Below, piece by piece: positions 9,910-21,800 of a DNA stretch of 64,000 bases. The position numbers and the translations under genes were made by a program. The notes beneath the pieces are model-generated. The model was given only the letters and a program-made list of their open reading frames with translations, searched no databases and was not told where the DNA came from. The stretch comes from Leptoclinus maculatus. Taxonomy: Eukaryota; Chordata; Actinopteri; Perciformes; Stichaeidae. Each line of letters opens with the position of its first letter. The stretch's first letter is position 1. The stretch covers positions 11,899,850-11,963,849 of the forward strand of contig JAVDOI010000006.1 of NCBI GenBank assembly GCA_032191485.1. The letters run 5' to 3'.

Positions 9910-12900
9910 TCTGGTAAATGTTGTGTTCAAGATGTTTTATACTATTTAAAGTACGCCACCTACTTTTACTCTCTAAGCAAACTTTTATCGCCACATTCGT
10001 CTCACATCACGTGACAACAACAAACTTTTCAGAGCTGCCCCGCTCGAGCTCTCTGCTGGGCCTCGCGCTGGAAGTTTAAGAGTTTAAGTACAACTTGTAC
10101 TTATCGAGAAAAAAAAAAAAAAAAAAGGTATCTTTCTGTATCTGATATCGTAATCGATATCGATCGGTGGTTTGGAATTATGAAATTGACGTTCCAGCTG
10201 AAATTGAAAAACGAAAACAAAACGCTCGCTCAACGCGGTTACGATTTGCAAGTCAAAGTGACGGAAACTGTCATGTTGTGTAAGCACACCGTCGTAAAAC
10301 CAGGGGATACGTCATAACTGACACGGACGTGCGTTCTGGACCATGTGTACAGCAGAGGTCACTCTTTGCGCGTGCCAGCTTGTTTCTGTCGGACAGACCT
10401 GTTAGACTGTTCCAGAAGAGCGACCTTCAGGCCACAATCACCTGGGTCCTTCATATCAAAAAGTCTGGGTTTCCATTGATTCAGTAGACAACAGTATCGA
10501 AGAGGGAAGTTTAGGTAAATGTAATGTGATTAAAAAGAATCCAGACAGATATTCAGTCACAGCATCACCTGAACAGATTTTGATCTCAGAAAACCCATCT
10601 GAGAAGATGCTGTTGGGATTAGTGTGTAAGAAGTTAAATAGCTTAATGTCTTCTGTATACTGTCATTATCTGACCTGCCATCTACCCGGGAGACAAATAC
10701 TACCAAATACGCATATATTGTATATATGTTTACGTCATTCTATTTTCCTATTGCGCCATGTATTAAAGGACATGTGATTTAAATCTCTTTTGGTGATAAA
10801 AGTGAAAGAGCAAGAGGAGCATGCTTATTTGTGAACACAATTTCTTATAAAAAATACCATGACAGTAATATACATTCACCTACCTCTTGTTTATGAAATC
10901 AAAAGTACTTGGTTTAAGTCAGTAAATGCTTTTAAGTCAACCCATACACTCCACTTGATCCTCTGAATATATCTAGCCTCTTGGAACACATACATATAAT
11001 TCACTCCAATGCCAGCATCTGCCCTGCTGCCACTTACAGTTTGCTGATTAGGGAGCTTCAATAGTCTGGGGGTATTGATCAAAACACCACAGACTATTGA
11101 ACACTGTTGAGTAGCAAAAGATGTGTTGACTTATTCTTTAACTGGATATTTCCAGACATATCTAATATTTTGCAAATCTTCAAGCAAAGTTCTTGCACGA
11201 CTGGCTTTTGTTAAGACACAATGGAACTGATGGTTTTCATAAGTTTGACTCATTCAGCACAAATAAGGGAGGTTCTGTTGAAAGACATATATATGTATAT
11301 AACTTTGATATGCTTTTTTTGGGACCGAAACTGATGTATTGTATTGCCATTGATATCAAAACATTTCAATGATACCAAGCATTACTTTTGACTCAACACT
11401 TTGCATTCAACAAAGTCAAAGATTACAAAGATGGGACAGATAACGATGGCTGTTGAGTTCCTCTTGATACACTATAAAGACTCTTTGGCCCATTCATCGG
11501 GTCATTTTACTAAAAACTTGTGAACTGTCACCAGAAGCCAATGTTGTCTACTGCAGCTTTAAGAACAGCTGTCTTAATTAAAACACAGCTCAGTCATCAT
11601 TTATTCTATTGTGTGTGTATGTGTAACGTTACGTGTTGAATAAAAGTTCACCAATGTTAGATTTGATGCAGATTGGTGGCTCGTGCAGCGTTAATACCAC
11701 TCACTGCTTGTGGTTAACCGGAACTTGTTTGGAGCTGGAGGTGAACGCTGCCCCGGGAGATGCTGCCGTCATAAACAGGCAGATGAAAACACAGAATAAC
11801 CTAACTGACAGTGACAGGTAAAGCTACACTAACTGAGAGAACCGGACAACTTTAAAAGCACTTTTTATATGTATAACTGACTGTCTCTGCTGTGTTGTAA
11901 CCGTCCGCGTGAGTGCTTCAGGGCTTCAGGGAGCACAAGCTAGCTAGCTAACAACTAGCTGGCTAGCCATAGCATTAGGGAGGGGGTGGGTGCCATAGCA
12001 ACCGTTTAGGAAACATTGAGTGGTGGCTAGCTAGCTAGCTAAGACAGTTCAGGCTAACGTTGGTTTGTTGTGCTAGCAGATAAACAAGACGTCGTAGAGA
12101 CTTAGATGTCCAATTTAGCGCCAGGCAGTCAATTGATGTCACAAGTCAGCGTTGTTTACTTTGCGCCATTGCCCATATTACTGAGCTGTAACTTTGCGCC
12201 ATGCTTTTTAGTTGACGCTAGCTGTCGAGGATGGCAGACTGGTTGCAGTGTTGAGTTTAGCTAACTTGGCTAACGGTGATTTCCATCACATGCAGGAAGC
12301 TAACGTTAGCCATGGAGGCCGACCTGTAAACTTAGGTTACCTCCACGCCACCGTTATGTAAACGTCAAAGTAAACGAGCTTTATTTTGGACTGATTAGTC
12401 TCACGATGAGCCTGACGTTAGATTGGGTTTAACATCAAGTTACTTTATCAATGTTTTCATGGGTCAAACTCACGTTAAAGGTAACCGAGTCAATCAGCTG
12501 ATCGGTGGTTCGAGCTGGTGCTTACTTAGCTTGTAGTTAACGCCTAAATATGTTCTGGTATGATTAATTAACTCAGCTAACACTAATCTTCAACACATTT
12601 ATTGTTCGCGTTAGGAGCGAGTGTTACAGTTAAATATGGTTGCAGTTCAGAATGTATGATAGTTAGCTGACATTCACGCTAGACATGAGTGGATTTTTTT
12701 CCTTCTTTTTTGGGTCATTTAAAGTGTTTGATGTCATAACATTTTCGTATTCTTATCGTTAACCCCTCTGAATTATGCCTTAAGCAATACCAATTTAACT
12801 TGACGTGCACCAAGGGTTTTCATTTCATAATGTGGTGTTCAATTGGACCTCTACCTGTAACTATTGTATGTTTTCCTGTTGTATTAATGGGGGTTGACGT

Positions 12901-12978
12901 GATGTTTTGTTATTTTTGAGTGAATGGGTTAGAGAGATACTTCAGTTAAATCTTAACATCTTACATAACTCATTTCAG
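9910..12978. promoter_or_regulatory. Divergent promoter spacer between rheb-like gene and ikzf4
   Basis: This is a head-to-head gap: the Rheb gene starts at 9,909 going left and ikzf4 coding starts at 12,997 going right. A consensus donor (GACAG/GTAAAG) at 11,817 ends a likely noncoding first exon of ikzf4 in 11.6-11.8 kb. The interval 11,940-12,300 is rich in gctagct and cgttaacgttagc words. Open frames here have no recognisable protein content. Confidence 0.45.
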
Positions 12979-12996
12979 TATTCAGCGTGAACTAGT

Positions 12997-15900
12997 ATGG
13001 ATGGTGATGACTGCAATGGCCGGTCTTACATATCAGGTAGGAATTGTTTTTCTATCACAGATATACTTACCTTCATTAGTTGGCATGTTGTTCAAATGAC
13101 AACCTGCTTTTGTTTACTTTTTGGTTGCAGCTAGTGGAGATTCGTCAATGGAAAGAGAGTTTTCTGGGGCCCTTGGAGGGCCAACAGTGAGCACCCCAAA
13201 CAGCAAGGAGACCTCCCCTTGTCGCTCCCTCAGTGGTCAGTGAAAGAATAAGTGTGAATCCCACAAAACGGACGATGTAATGGTTCATAAAATCCCAAAA
13301 CCTTAATTATTCCTCAAATCACTTCTGTTTTAGCCCAATGAATAATCTTACTGTGAGATGTCAAATGTTGTGCAAAGATATACAGATATTTGTATAATTA
13401 ATGTATTATTCAGATTTCACTTAATACATCTAATATCAATTTGAGGCATTCCTACTGTTTATAAATGACATGTAATCTGATTTAGGGCCTTATTTATCTT
13501 TGCTCCTGTGTGTCTGTAGCCAACTCCATTAAAGTGGAGCTGTACAGTGATGAAGACCCCGGTCGCAGTACTGAAGATGAAAGGGGGGAGCGGGTAGAGG
13601 ATGGAGGTCCAGAGCAGGGATCCGAGGCTGTCGGAGGCTACAGGGAGCTCACCAATCCTGAAACCATGCAAGCTGGAGCCACCAGACTGCCCAATGGAAA
13701 GCTCAAGTGTGACATCTGTGGAATGATCTGCATTGGGCCTAATGTTCTCATGGTGCACAAACGCAGCCACACAGGTGACTGATCAGTTGACACAAGAACT
13801 GAACAGAATGTTGGTTGTGCAGAGTTGAACCCCGGCCATTAATCAAGACTGAGTCACAGAAAAAAAAAGCTGCTCTGATGATGGATAATATTTTGAATGC
13901 CTTGAATTTGAGCGAAAGAACAACAACATACGAGGCCAAATGAAGCAGACACAATAGATCAATCAAACAAGTTGGGTTAACAGGTTTTATCTATCCTCAG
14001 GTGAGCGACCATTCCAGTGTAATCAGTGTGGCGCCTCCTTCACTCAAAAGGGTAACCTGCTCCGCCACATCAAGCTGCACTCGGGGGAGAAGCCCTTTAA
14101 ATGTCCCTTTTGCAGCTACGCCTGTCGAAGACGAGATGCGCTCACTGGCCACATTCGCACTCATGCAGGTAGGACATATTCAAAGCCTGATAATTGATTT
14201 GTTTTCTTATGATAGTGTAAAATAATGTGACAATACTAATGCCATCTTCCCACTTGTCCCCAGTGTCCTCTCCAACTGTAGGGAAGCCATATAAGTGCAG
14301 TTATTGTGGCCGTAGTTACAAGCAGCAGAACACCCTGGAGGAGCACCGTGAGCGCTGCCACAGCTATTTACAGAGCCTGGAGTCACACCAGCCCTCCTGT
14401 GTACAGAATCCAGGTACGGTTTCATGACATTCACGGAGATGACATGTCGGAAGAACAACATTTTCTCAGATAAGACAGTAACCGAAAAATTATAAAATGG
14501 TGTTCGGTCTCCAAAGGGATTGTAGTGGCATCTAGTGTAGAAATATAGTCTACCTCCGTAACAAGGTAATGTACACAACCCCTCACTTAGTTTCTCTTCT
14601 GTCCAAATGTTGAAAAGCAGCATACAACTTAAACATTTGGGATAAATGCTGTCTGGGTAATAGGAAAACCCCCAAAATAACATTCCAATTTGTTTGTACT
14701 CTGCAGGAGAGGAGATGAGAGAGCTAGAGTTTATACCAGACTCTCTACTGCAACCCTCCTCAGACAAGATGGCATTTATCGATCGGCTCGCCAACAGCAT
14801 CACCAAACGCAAGAGATCCACACCACAAAAATTTGTAGGTGAGCAATTGGTCTCAGTGTGGACAAGTAGAGGAAACTGAAAGCAGATTTAATTGGTTGAA
14901 TTGGATACCACATACAATAGTACTGACCTCAGGCTTCTACAGATGTATTTAGCTAAACTGTGATTGGCCGTAGATTCAAACCAAATGTCAAAGTGAATGA
15001 GGAACTTTCCTGCTTTGTTTTGAGGTTTATTGATTGCAGTTACACATAGCTGCTGCAGAAGAACAGTGAAAACAAGACAAACAGTATAATTAGACAGTTA
15101 ACAAGTGAACAGTGATAAACCTTATTGTCATAAACCTTATTGTACACAAAAGTACCATAATTCAAATGCTTTTTCATTGTATTGACTCCAGTCCAGGAGG
15201 AACACGTTTGTCCAGTAATATAAATACAATACTTCCATTTTGGACGGAAATTAAATAAAAACTAGATTTTAAGTTTGAACTCATTCATCATAACCTCCAA
15301 TCTAACGTTGGCATCCAGAATTAATCCAAATAATTTGGCTGGCTGTTCATTTACCCGGGCAGTTTGCCTGCCCATGTCATTTCTTTCTCCCCAGACTTCC
15401 GTAGTACAGTATCATAAGATTGTGTTTCTTTATTGCAGGACAGAAGCACATACATCTCAACCTTGCAGATGCACCTTATGAGCTCAGCGCTGGTTTGGAT
15501 AAAGACGGGGAGATGCCCGCAGGTGACCTGGAAACCCCGCACTTCACTGGTCTGGGAGGAGAATACACCGACATGGCAGGAAATGGAGGAGGAGGGGTAT
15601 CAGATACACTGAGGCCTCTACACCTTCCCACCACTCACCCTTCATCTTTATCAGAACTCAGGCCGGTCCACAGCTCCATTCACATCTCTGCCGCTCTAGG
15701 CCCGAGGATGGATTGTTCAGGGACTGGAGCTGGGCTGGGAGGTGTCGGGGGGAGGGAGGCAGCAGAGGGTCATGAAGATCTGCCCGCGAGCCGAAGTCAC
15801 ACACCCTCACCCAGCAACGGCTGCCAGGACTCTACGGATACAGAGAGCATGCTAGACGAGCCTTGCAACAGCACAGCTCTGACTCTGACCCTGCACAGTA

Positions 15901-16319
15901 ACAACGGCCACCATCTTCAACACTCCAACAACCATCATGCGGCACCTCCTCCCGTTGCACACCACAGGAGTCGGAGCAGACACAGTCCCAGCCACGCCAA
16001 AGACATGGAGGTGAAGAGAGAAGACGGAGGCCACTCTGCCCTACGGCCCCCTGGCGTTGCACCAACTCCCAGCTCGCCTACAGCGGCCTCCTCCAACTGT
16101 AGGGAGTCGCTTCAGGTCGTAGACGGGGAGGGGCGAGCCGTGCGCTCTTTCCGTTGCGAGCACTGTCGTGTGCTTTTCCTGGACCATGTCATGTTTACCA
16201 TCCACATGGGCTGCCACGGCTTTCGCCAGCCTTTTGAGTGCAACATCTGTGGCCACCGCAGCCACGACCGCTATGAATTTTCTTCACACATTGTCCGTGG
16301 TGAGCACATCCTTGACTGA
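12997..16319 (+). CDS. ikzf4: Ikaros-family zinc-finger transcription factor Eos
   Basis: Sequence-specific nuclear repressor of the Ikaros family. Seven coding exons: 12997-13036, 13131-13235, 13520-13774, 14001-14168, 14264-14413, 14707-14838, 15439-16319. They total 1,731 nt, 576 aa (human IKZF4 is about 585). Four N-terminal C2H2 fingers begin near residues 112, 140, 168 and 199. ZF2 carries CNQCGASFTQKGNLLRH and ZF3 CPFCSYACRRRDALTGH. Two C-terminal dimerisation fingers begin near 523 (CEHCRVLFLDHVMFTIH) and 551. Family marks include ANSIKVELYSDE, FIDRLANSITKRKRSTPQKF and SPSNGCQDSTDTES. The start ATG is preceded in frame by TGA at 12988-12990, within the likely exon beginning at 12979, which fixes the start. 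IKZF4 is favoured over IKZF1/2/3 by the RKRSTPQKFVG block and by the neighbouring rps26. Confidence 0.96.
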
Positions 16320-16326
16320 GGATGAA

Positions 16327-16347
16327 GGGGGGGGGGGGGGGGGGGGG
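16327..16347 (+). repeat. Run of 21 G beside the ikzf4 stop codon
   Basis: Homopolymer starting 7 nt after the TGA stop, in the 3' UTR. The exact length in such runs is often wrong in assemblies. The coding frame is not affected. Confidence 0.97.
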
Positions 16348-17034
16348 TCAACCTGCTTAACCTAGAGCTATTTATACACTGAGACAAGGACCCGGCTGGG
16401 TTTGGTCTGCACACTAAAGAAGACACTGATGACATGAAAGTGATATGAATATTTTAAACTGGCACAGTAAGCATGTAACGGCATTACTGGCAAGCTCATG
16501 TGTGTGTTTTCTAAAATTACAATAGAGGTCCTTGTTATCTTTAATGCACTTTAAACAATTAATTTAAGATGCACTTTTAATTCAATGTGTTATAAAGTAG
16601 ATGAAGAGCCAATGCACTTTTTTAATCCACAGATGTGCCTTGCTCCAAAATTCAGGATTCAAACCTGATGCACAAATTACAGTCGACAAATCTGACTTTT
16701 GTCTGTAACCTGAAAACTGTCCTTACTTGTGCACTTTAACAGAGATAACACATAAAAGACAATAATTTGAAGTTCATAGGCTCACCTACAATGGAATCTG
16801 TATTTTAATGACTTGTTCTAAAAGCACTTACTCAACGAAATGATTCCCCAACAAATGCTACGTTTAGCAAAGTTCTTTTCCAATGTGGGTTGGATTCTGT
16901 AATCGATTGCTTTTTATAATTCTTATAGTGCAGACCAAACTCAAAGACCAGGTCCAAGTCCAACAGATGCGTTTGAGGGGTTGTTCGTGAATTAGAAATG
17001 CACTTTTGTTTTTAAAGGGGGCGGGGTGGATAGA

Positions 17035-17036
<2 letters not shown>

Positions 17037-17098
<62 letters not shown>
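17037..17098 (+). repeat. (TG)n microsatellite
   Basis: About 31 uninterrupted TG units inside the ikzf4 3' UTR. The Cys/Val and His/Thr open frames across it are artefacts of the repeat. Confidence 0.98.
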
Positions 17099-17100
<2 letters not shown>

Positions 17101-20015
17101 AGAAAAAGGGAGCACGTGACAGACCCTTTGTTTTATGGAAGTAAATTGAATAAGTGGAAAATGAATGCCTTTGTGTGTATGAAATGTTTGTTTTTCTTTT
17201 CTATGACTGCTTTTGTTGCACTGATCCCTGACAGATTATATTAAACTATTTTATTGAATACATTAATGACCTGAACATATCTCTTAAAGTGTGAGAACTG
17301 ATGGAATGAAAAGGAATACGAGTATCACTGCCACAACTTCAGATTACTGGAGAGTTGAGGGTCTTTACAAGTCAATTCATATTTTCCATTTCGTAACTAC
17401 ATCAAACCGCAAACCAACACTAATCTGTTTCTCCTTAAATGATTCTGGTGTTCTCTCGTTGTATTGTGCCTTTCTTCACCATGATCACACCTCGTTGACC
17501 ACACTGAAGGACATGACCGTCGTATCTTCAGTCAGATCATTGTGAGAGATGTTGGAGATCATGAGTGACAAAATACTTACTCAAGTTGTTTTTTTTTAGG
17601 CAGTCTCTGGCTTCTAGCTTTGCACAATATTTCTATTCTCCTATTCCTCAAAAGTTAAGTTTAATCAATGTGTTGGCAAAGAACTTATTCTGCTAATTTA
17701 TCAAAGACTAGATGTGCGTGGCGTTTGGCGCATGCTGCTATGACATGAGTGCAGTGCGGAGTGGTGGTTTACTGCCATCCTCACAGGTTAAATCCCCCCA
17801 AAAAATATATTTTATTTGAATTTACTTTCACATGGTGTGTATTTCCAAATGGGTTTTGTTGGTTGTGGTCTTTAATATATCCTGTTGTGGTAATATGTTG
17901 CAGAAATGAAATAAGAAACATCGTCAGCTCTTGATTCTGTCTTTATTTGTTTACATGTTAAAACAATAGACGTCGTCGTTCTAGGAACTTTTATATTTGA
18001 CTTTGAGCACATTAAGTTGTACTGCTAAACAGGCAAATCTGTTATCTCTTGGTTACAGAATTGGGTATAAAAATCAATCCCCAATTTGTATTGATGAACA
18101 GGACAGTTGTAGATGATGAAGTTTGGATCCACTGATGACCTAAAGGCTATAATCATCCGCTGACTTGAGATCTTTAACATTTGGGACAAGATTTTCTTTG
18201 AGTTTATCATAACTGGCAATTGGTAGCATCAAGAAATGTTGCTTTTCAGAGGAAACCACTGAACCAGCTTTAAATGGATATTTATAGTCATGGTTCCGTC
18301 ATAAACTGAACTCAGCCCTGTATAGAGTCGCACATTTTTAAGTAGTGGTCGAAATGCACAGAAGCTCTGAAATGTATTTATTTAGAGGAATACATTTTTA
18401 GATCACGTGTGTGGTTCGGTATAGCACCAAATAATGGTTCCCCCAAAGAACCACTACTTTCTACTGTTGAGCACTTTCCCCCTATTACAGTGGCAAAACA
18501 AAAAATAGTAACATATTTGTACATAAAGTATGAATTAGGAAGAAGATGCAACGTAATATTTTGTCTCTTTTCGTCGTCTCAGTAAAACCGTGTAGATGTT
18601 AATTGTCTTTTTCCCAGGAGTTATCTCCACTTAGTTTTGCAGAAGACAATTCAAAAAGATCAGTTGGGGTTTCCCTTTCAAATTAAATATTTTAAATTTC
18701 TTTAACTCAACTGACTTGTTTTAAGAATTGATACAAGTTCTAAAGTTAAGCTGCATTTGTTTTTAATGATGGTTAGAAAGCTGACTTTGGTGCACATCAC
18801 TGTATTGAGTTAAGAGAGGGTCAATGCATTGTGGCTATTTTCTCACCAGTACATCAACACGCTCTTAAAAAGTGGATTATATTTTTCTCTTCCAAAGTCG
18901 TTTCATTTAATGATAAAATGATCTTGCCTTAATATATAGACTGTTAAATCATGTCGGGACAGAAGGTTGAGATGTTTCCTGCAACCTGATCTATAAAACA
19001 TTGACGTGTGACTTTAAATGATTCAACATTAACAAATAAAATTGTCATGTCTGTTTGCATGAGGAGAAACTGCTTTGACCCATTACATCTTCACTTTGTA
19101 TATCGTGATGTAGGCAACAGCTTGTATTGACAATAACCCAGGTGTGATTATTCTTCTGTTGGTGTGACTTCTTTGTAGTAGGCTTTACTGTTGTGCCTTT
19201 GGCCCGAGGTCTTTTCTCTGTTAAAATAGTCACATTTGAAGTGTAAAGCGCAACTCGCCAGTTGTTACTGCACACTATAAACGGCTCCACATTATTATTA
19301 TTAGAGTACAAATACCACAAATCAATGACCGTGGTCAGAACCATGTACATTTTTACAACCCATTGACTATCGGAGGAACTTAATTATTTTGGTGATGTAG
19401 ACTGCCAGGAGCCAAAGAACTAGATATAATATGTAAAACTTTGTTTACCCAACTCCTCAGCTATTTTGACAAATACTGTACAAAAACATGGCTAATCCTC
19501 TGCAGAATTTATATTTTTTAGTTTAAAGTTGTGTTTTTGCTTCATATGTGCAACACCTAACAGTAATGTGCTTCTAAGCCTGATGCATGTGATACCGATG
19601 CCGTTTGCTCAAACACCCGCAGCCACCTTCCCCTTTAGATACAAGGACAACCAAATAAACTCTTAATTTCAATACTATCATTCAGAAAAGAAGTTCTACT
19701 TTTGTGGTGTTGGTGTTCAAATGTTTTTCTTGTTGCACCATTTGTTCCCTTCAACTTTACCATCTTTGTTAACCTTCCCATCCTGTAAATGGTCCGATAT
19801 CGCTTTAAATAACTGCAGAACTTTTTTAAATGTATCATAATGTAATTATGCATTTGCATAATTCGATCTTAAACTACTGTAAGTTTTGTACTGTAAGAAA
19901 GTCTATTCCAAATAAAATATTTGACAGGCCCGTCTTTCCTAACACTACACAACCGATGGTTCGTCAAGAACAATGAGCTTCACACACTCAAGTTTTTTTT
20001 GCAAAGACTTTTGAA

Positions 20016-20021
20016 TTTATT
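20016..20021 (-). terminator. rps26 poly(A) signal
   Basis: AATAAA on the minus strand, about 32 nt after the rps26 stop codon. A very short 3' UTR is normal for ribosomal protein genes. It lies about 100 bp from the distal ikzf4 poly(A) signal on the other strand. Confidence 0.8.
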
Positions 20022-20052
20022 CATCAGATGTACAGCATCTTCAAATTCTGCT

Positions 20053-21743
20053 TTACATGGGCTTAGGAGGGGCTCTTGGTGCACCAGCCTGGAAAAAAAG
20101 GGGAAAAAAATAATTAAAATTGATATCCGGCATAGACCCTTCTCACTGTGGACAATGTGACACATAAATCACAGGTGTAGTAATAAGTAAAAATGGTTGC
20201 ATTGCATTCAGGTGTGCCAGTTCCGACACACCTGAAGGTGACAAAACAATCATTAATGTTATTAGTTTCACCTGTGCTCTTTCCGCTATGACTAGTCAAA
20301 GACTAGGACTTTGTAGAGCTTCACTGAATAGATCTGACAGTAAACACACAGTATACAGTAGAGTAGAAGGTACTCACAGCGGGCCTGAACCTGGGTGGTG
20401 GTGTGCGGTCTTTCCTGGCCTCACAAGAGCGGTTCCTCACCACCTTACTGTGGATGGCACAGCTGACACAGTAGTGCAGCTTCACATAGAGTTTGGGTAG
20501 AACATAAGCTGCGGAGGGAAAATAAGAGAACAGTTTAAATGGAGGACACGCCACCAGGGGGGGAAATACAAAGACAACTTATTAAAAGTCGGACAGGAAA
20601 AACAAAAGCACTTACAGTCGAAGACACTGGCCTCTGAGATGTCTCTCACGGCGGCTGCCTCCACGATGTTCCTGATGACAAACTTCTTGATAGCCTTGTC
20701 CTTGGGCACACAGCGGGCACAGTTGGTGCAGCGGATGGGCTGCACGTGGCCACGGCCCTTCTTGGCACGACCGTTATTCCTCCTTTTCTTGGTCTGTGAA
20801 ACAAACGCCATAGTTAGAAAGAATTACAAATTACAGCCAGACAACTTGGGCTGGGTACTGAATTTCAATGTTGTCTTTGGTACATGAGAAAGTGTACGCA
20901 GCATTGGGTATTAAACACGCATGTAGTGAAAACTGGTGTTTAAGCCATTTAGACACATCTTGTATGTTGTGTTTAGACGACATTTGAGAAGTTATTTGAT
21001 AAAAAAAAAGTGAATCATGTCTCCTGAAGGTACATTCATGTTTAGATATCTTACAAAGAATATATCCCATTCTAGTTTTTTTTATTTGAAATAACCAACC
21101 CTAGAAACTACACTTCCAGATAACTTAAATGTTGCAGAGTATTACACGTTCTCCACAGGCTTTAGAAAAGGAAGACAAAAAGATAAACCTTTTTTTAAAC
21201 CTACCACTTCAGTAGTTCAATTCGCCATGCTAATAAAAAACAGCTTCATCAGTTTGGTGGAGCGACTACTACCCATTGGCTTCTGTATCTTGTACACTCT
21301 AATACATTAACGTTAGCTCATCGGATGCATGTGATGGCTGCGGGGACTCGAGCCGGCTGCCATTACAACACACGCAATACTAACATCTACATAATTTAAA
21401 GCTTTACATTTCATTCAACTGACGGATTAGTGTACATCATCGTGAGAAACTAAACTATGTATTGAGTCCACATGGCGTCGCTGGTTTATCTCCGCACATT
21501 AACATTAGCCTTCGATGGTTCTCAGGAACACATGCACAAAAACGGTTAGCATGCTAACAGCTAGCATTAGGCCCGGACTTGAGTTTTAATATACTTGAGT
21601 GACATCGAAGCCTTATCCCCCACAATGTGGTTTAGTTATGTGATGAAAATACCCCATAAGAGCGAAGCCTGTGTGATTCTTCAGGTAAAACGAAAGGTTA
21701 TTCTGTTTTTGCTACACGACAGCCACCGAAACACACTCACCAT
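20053..21743 (-). CDS. rps26: 40S ribosomal protein S26 (eS26)
   Basis: Component of the small ribosomal subunit near the mRNA exit channel. Four coding exons in transcript order: 21741-21743 (ATG only), 20616-20793, 20378-20508, 20053-20088. They total 348 nt and 115 aa, identical in length to human RPS26. The first exon ends right after the start codon (ATG/GTGAGT), as in human RPS26. TKKRRNNGRAKKGRGHVQ, the zinc-binding pairs CTNC and CVSC, and RKDRTPPPRFRPA are present. Versus human it has FDSYVLPK instead of FDAYVLPK, and a Cys in RNRSCEARKD. It is intact and looks functional, not like one of the many intronless RPS26 pseudogenes, because all introns are present. Confidence 0.98.
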
Positions 21744-21800
21744 GTTGCACGGGAAGCTGGAAAGAGGACCGGAAGAGGTTGCACTGCGAGAAGTAGTGCC
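21744..21800 (-). promoter_or_regulatory. rps26 5' UTR with pyrimidine-rich TOP-like stretch
   Basis: Read on the minus strand, the bases upstream of the ATG contain CCTCTTCCGGTCCTCTTTCC (21778-21759). This combines an ETS-type CTTCCGG core with long pyrimidine tracts. That pattern is characteristic of terminal-oligopyrimidine ribosomal-protein mRNAs, whose translation depends on mTORC1. The transcription start is inferred, not seen. Confidence 0.6.

Larger units (their letters stand above)
16320..19935 (+). other. ikzf4 3' UTR, inferred extent
   Basis: No gene is recognisable in this 3.6-kb stretch. AATAAA occurs at 19035-19040 and again at 19911-19916, just before the rps26 3' end. A long 3' UTR is known for IKZF4 in mammals, so the distal site is plausible. 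The ORFs inside are short and unremarkable. Confidence 0.55.

Noticed and set aside
14207..14821. 204-codon minus-strand open frame over ikzf4
   Set aside because: It is antisense to two zinc-finger exons and the intron between them, and its sequence has no recognisable family.
20794..21740. Possible box C/D snoRNA in rps26 intron 1 (CTGATGA-like string near 21,250 on the minus strand)
   Set aside because: The C box does not fit well and no paired D box with terminal stem could be found by eye.
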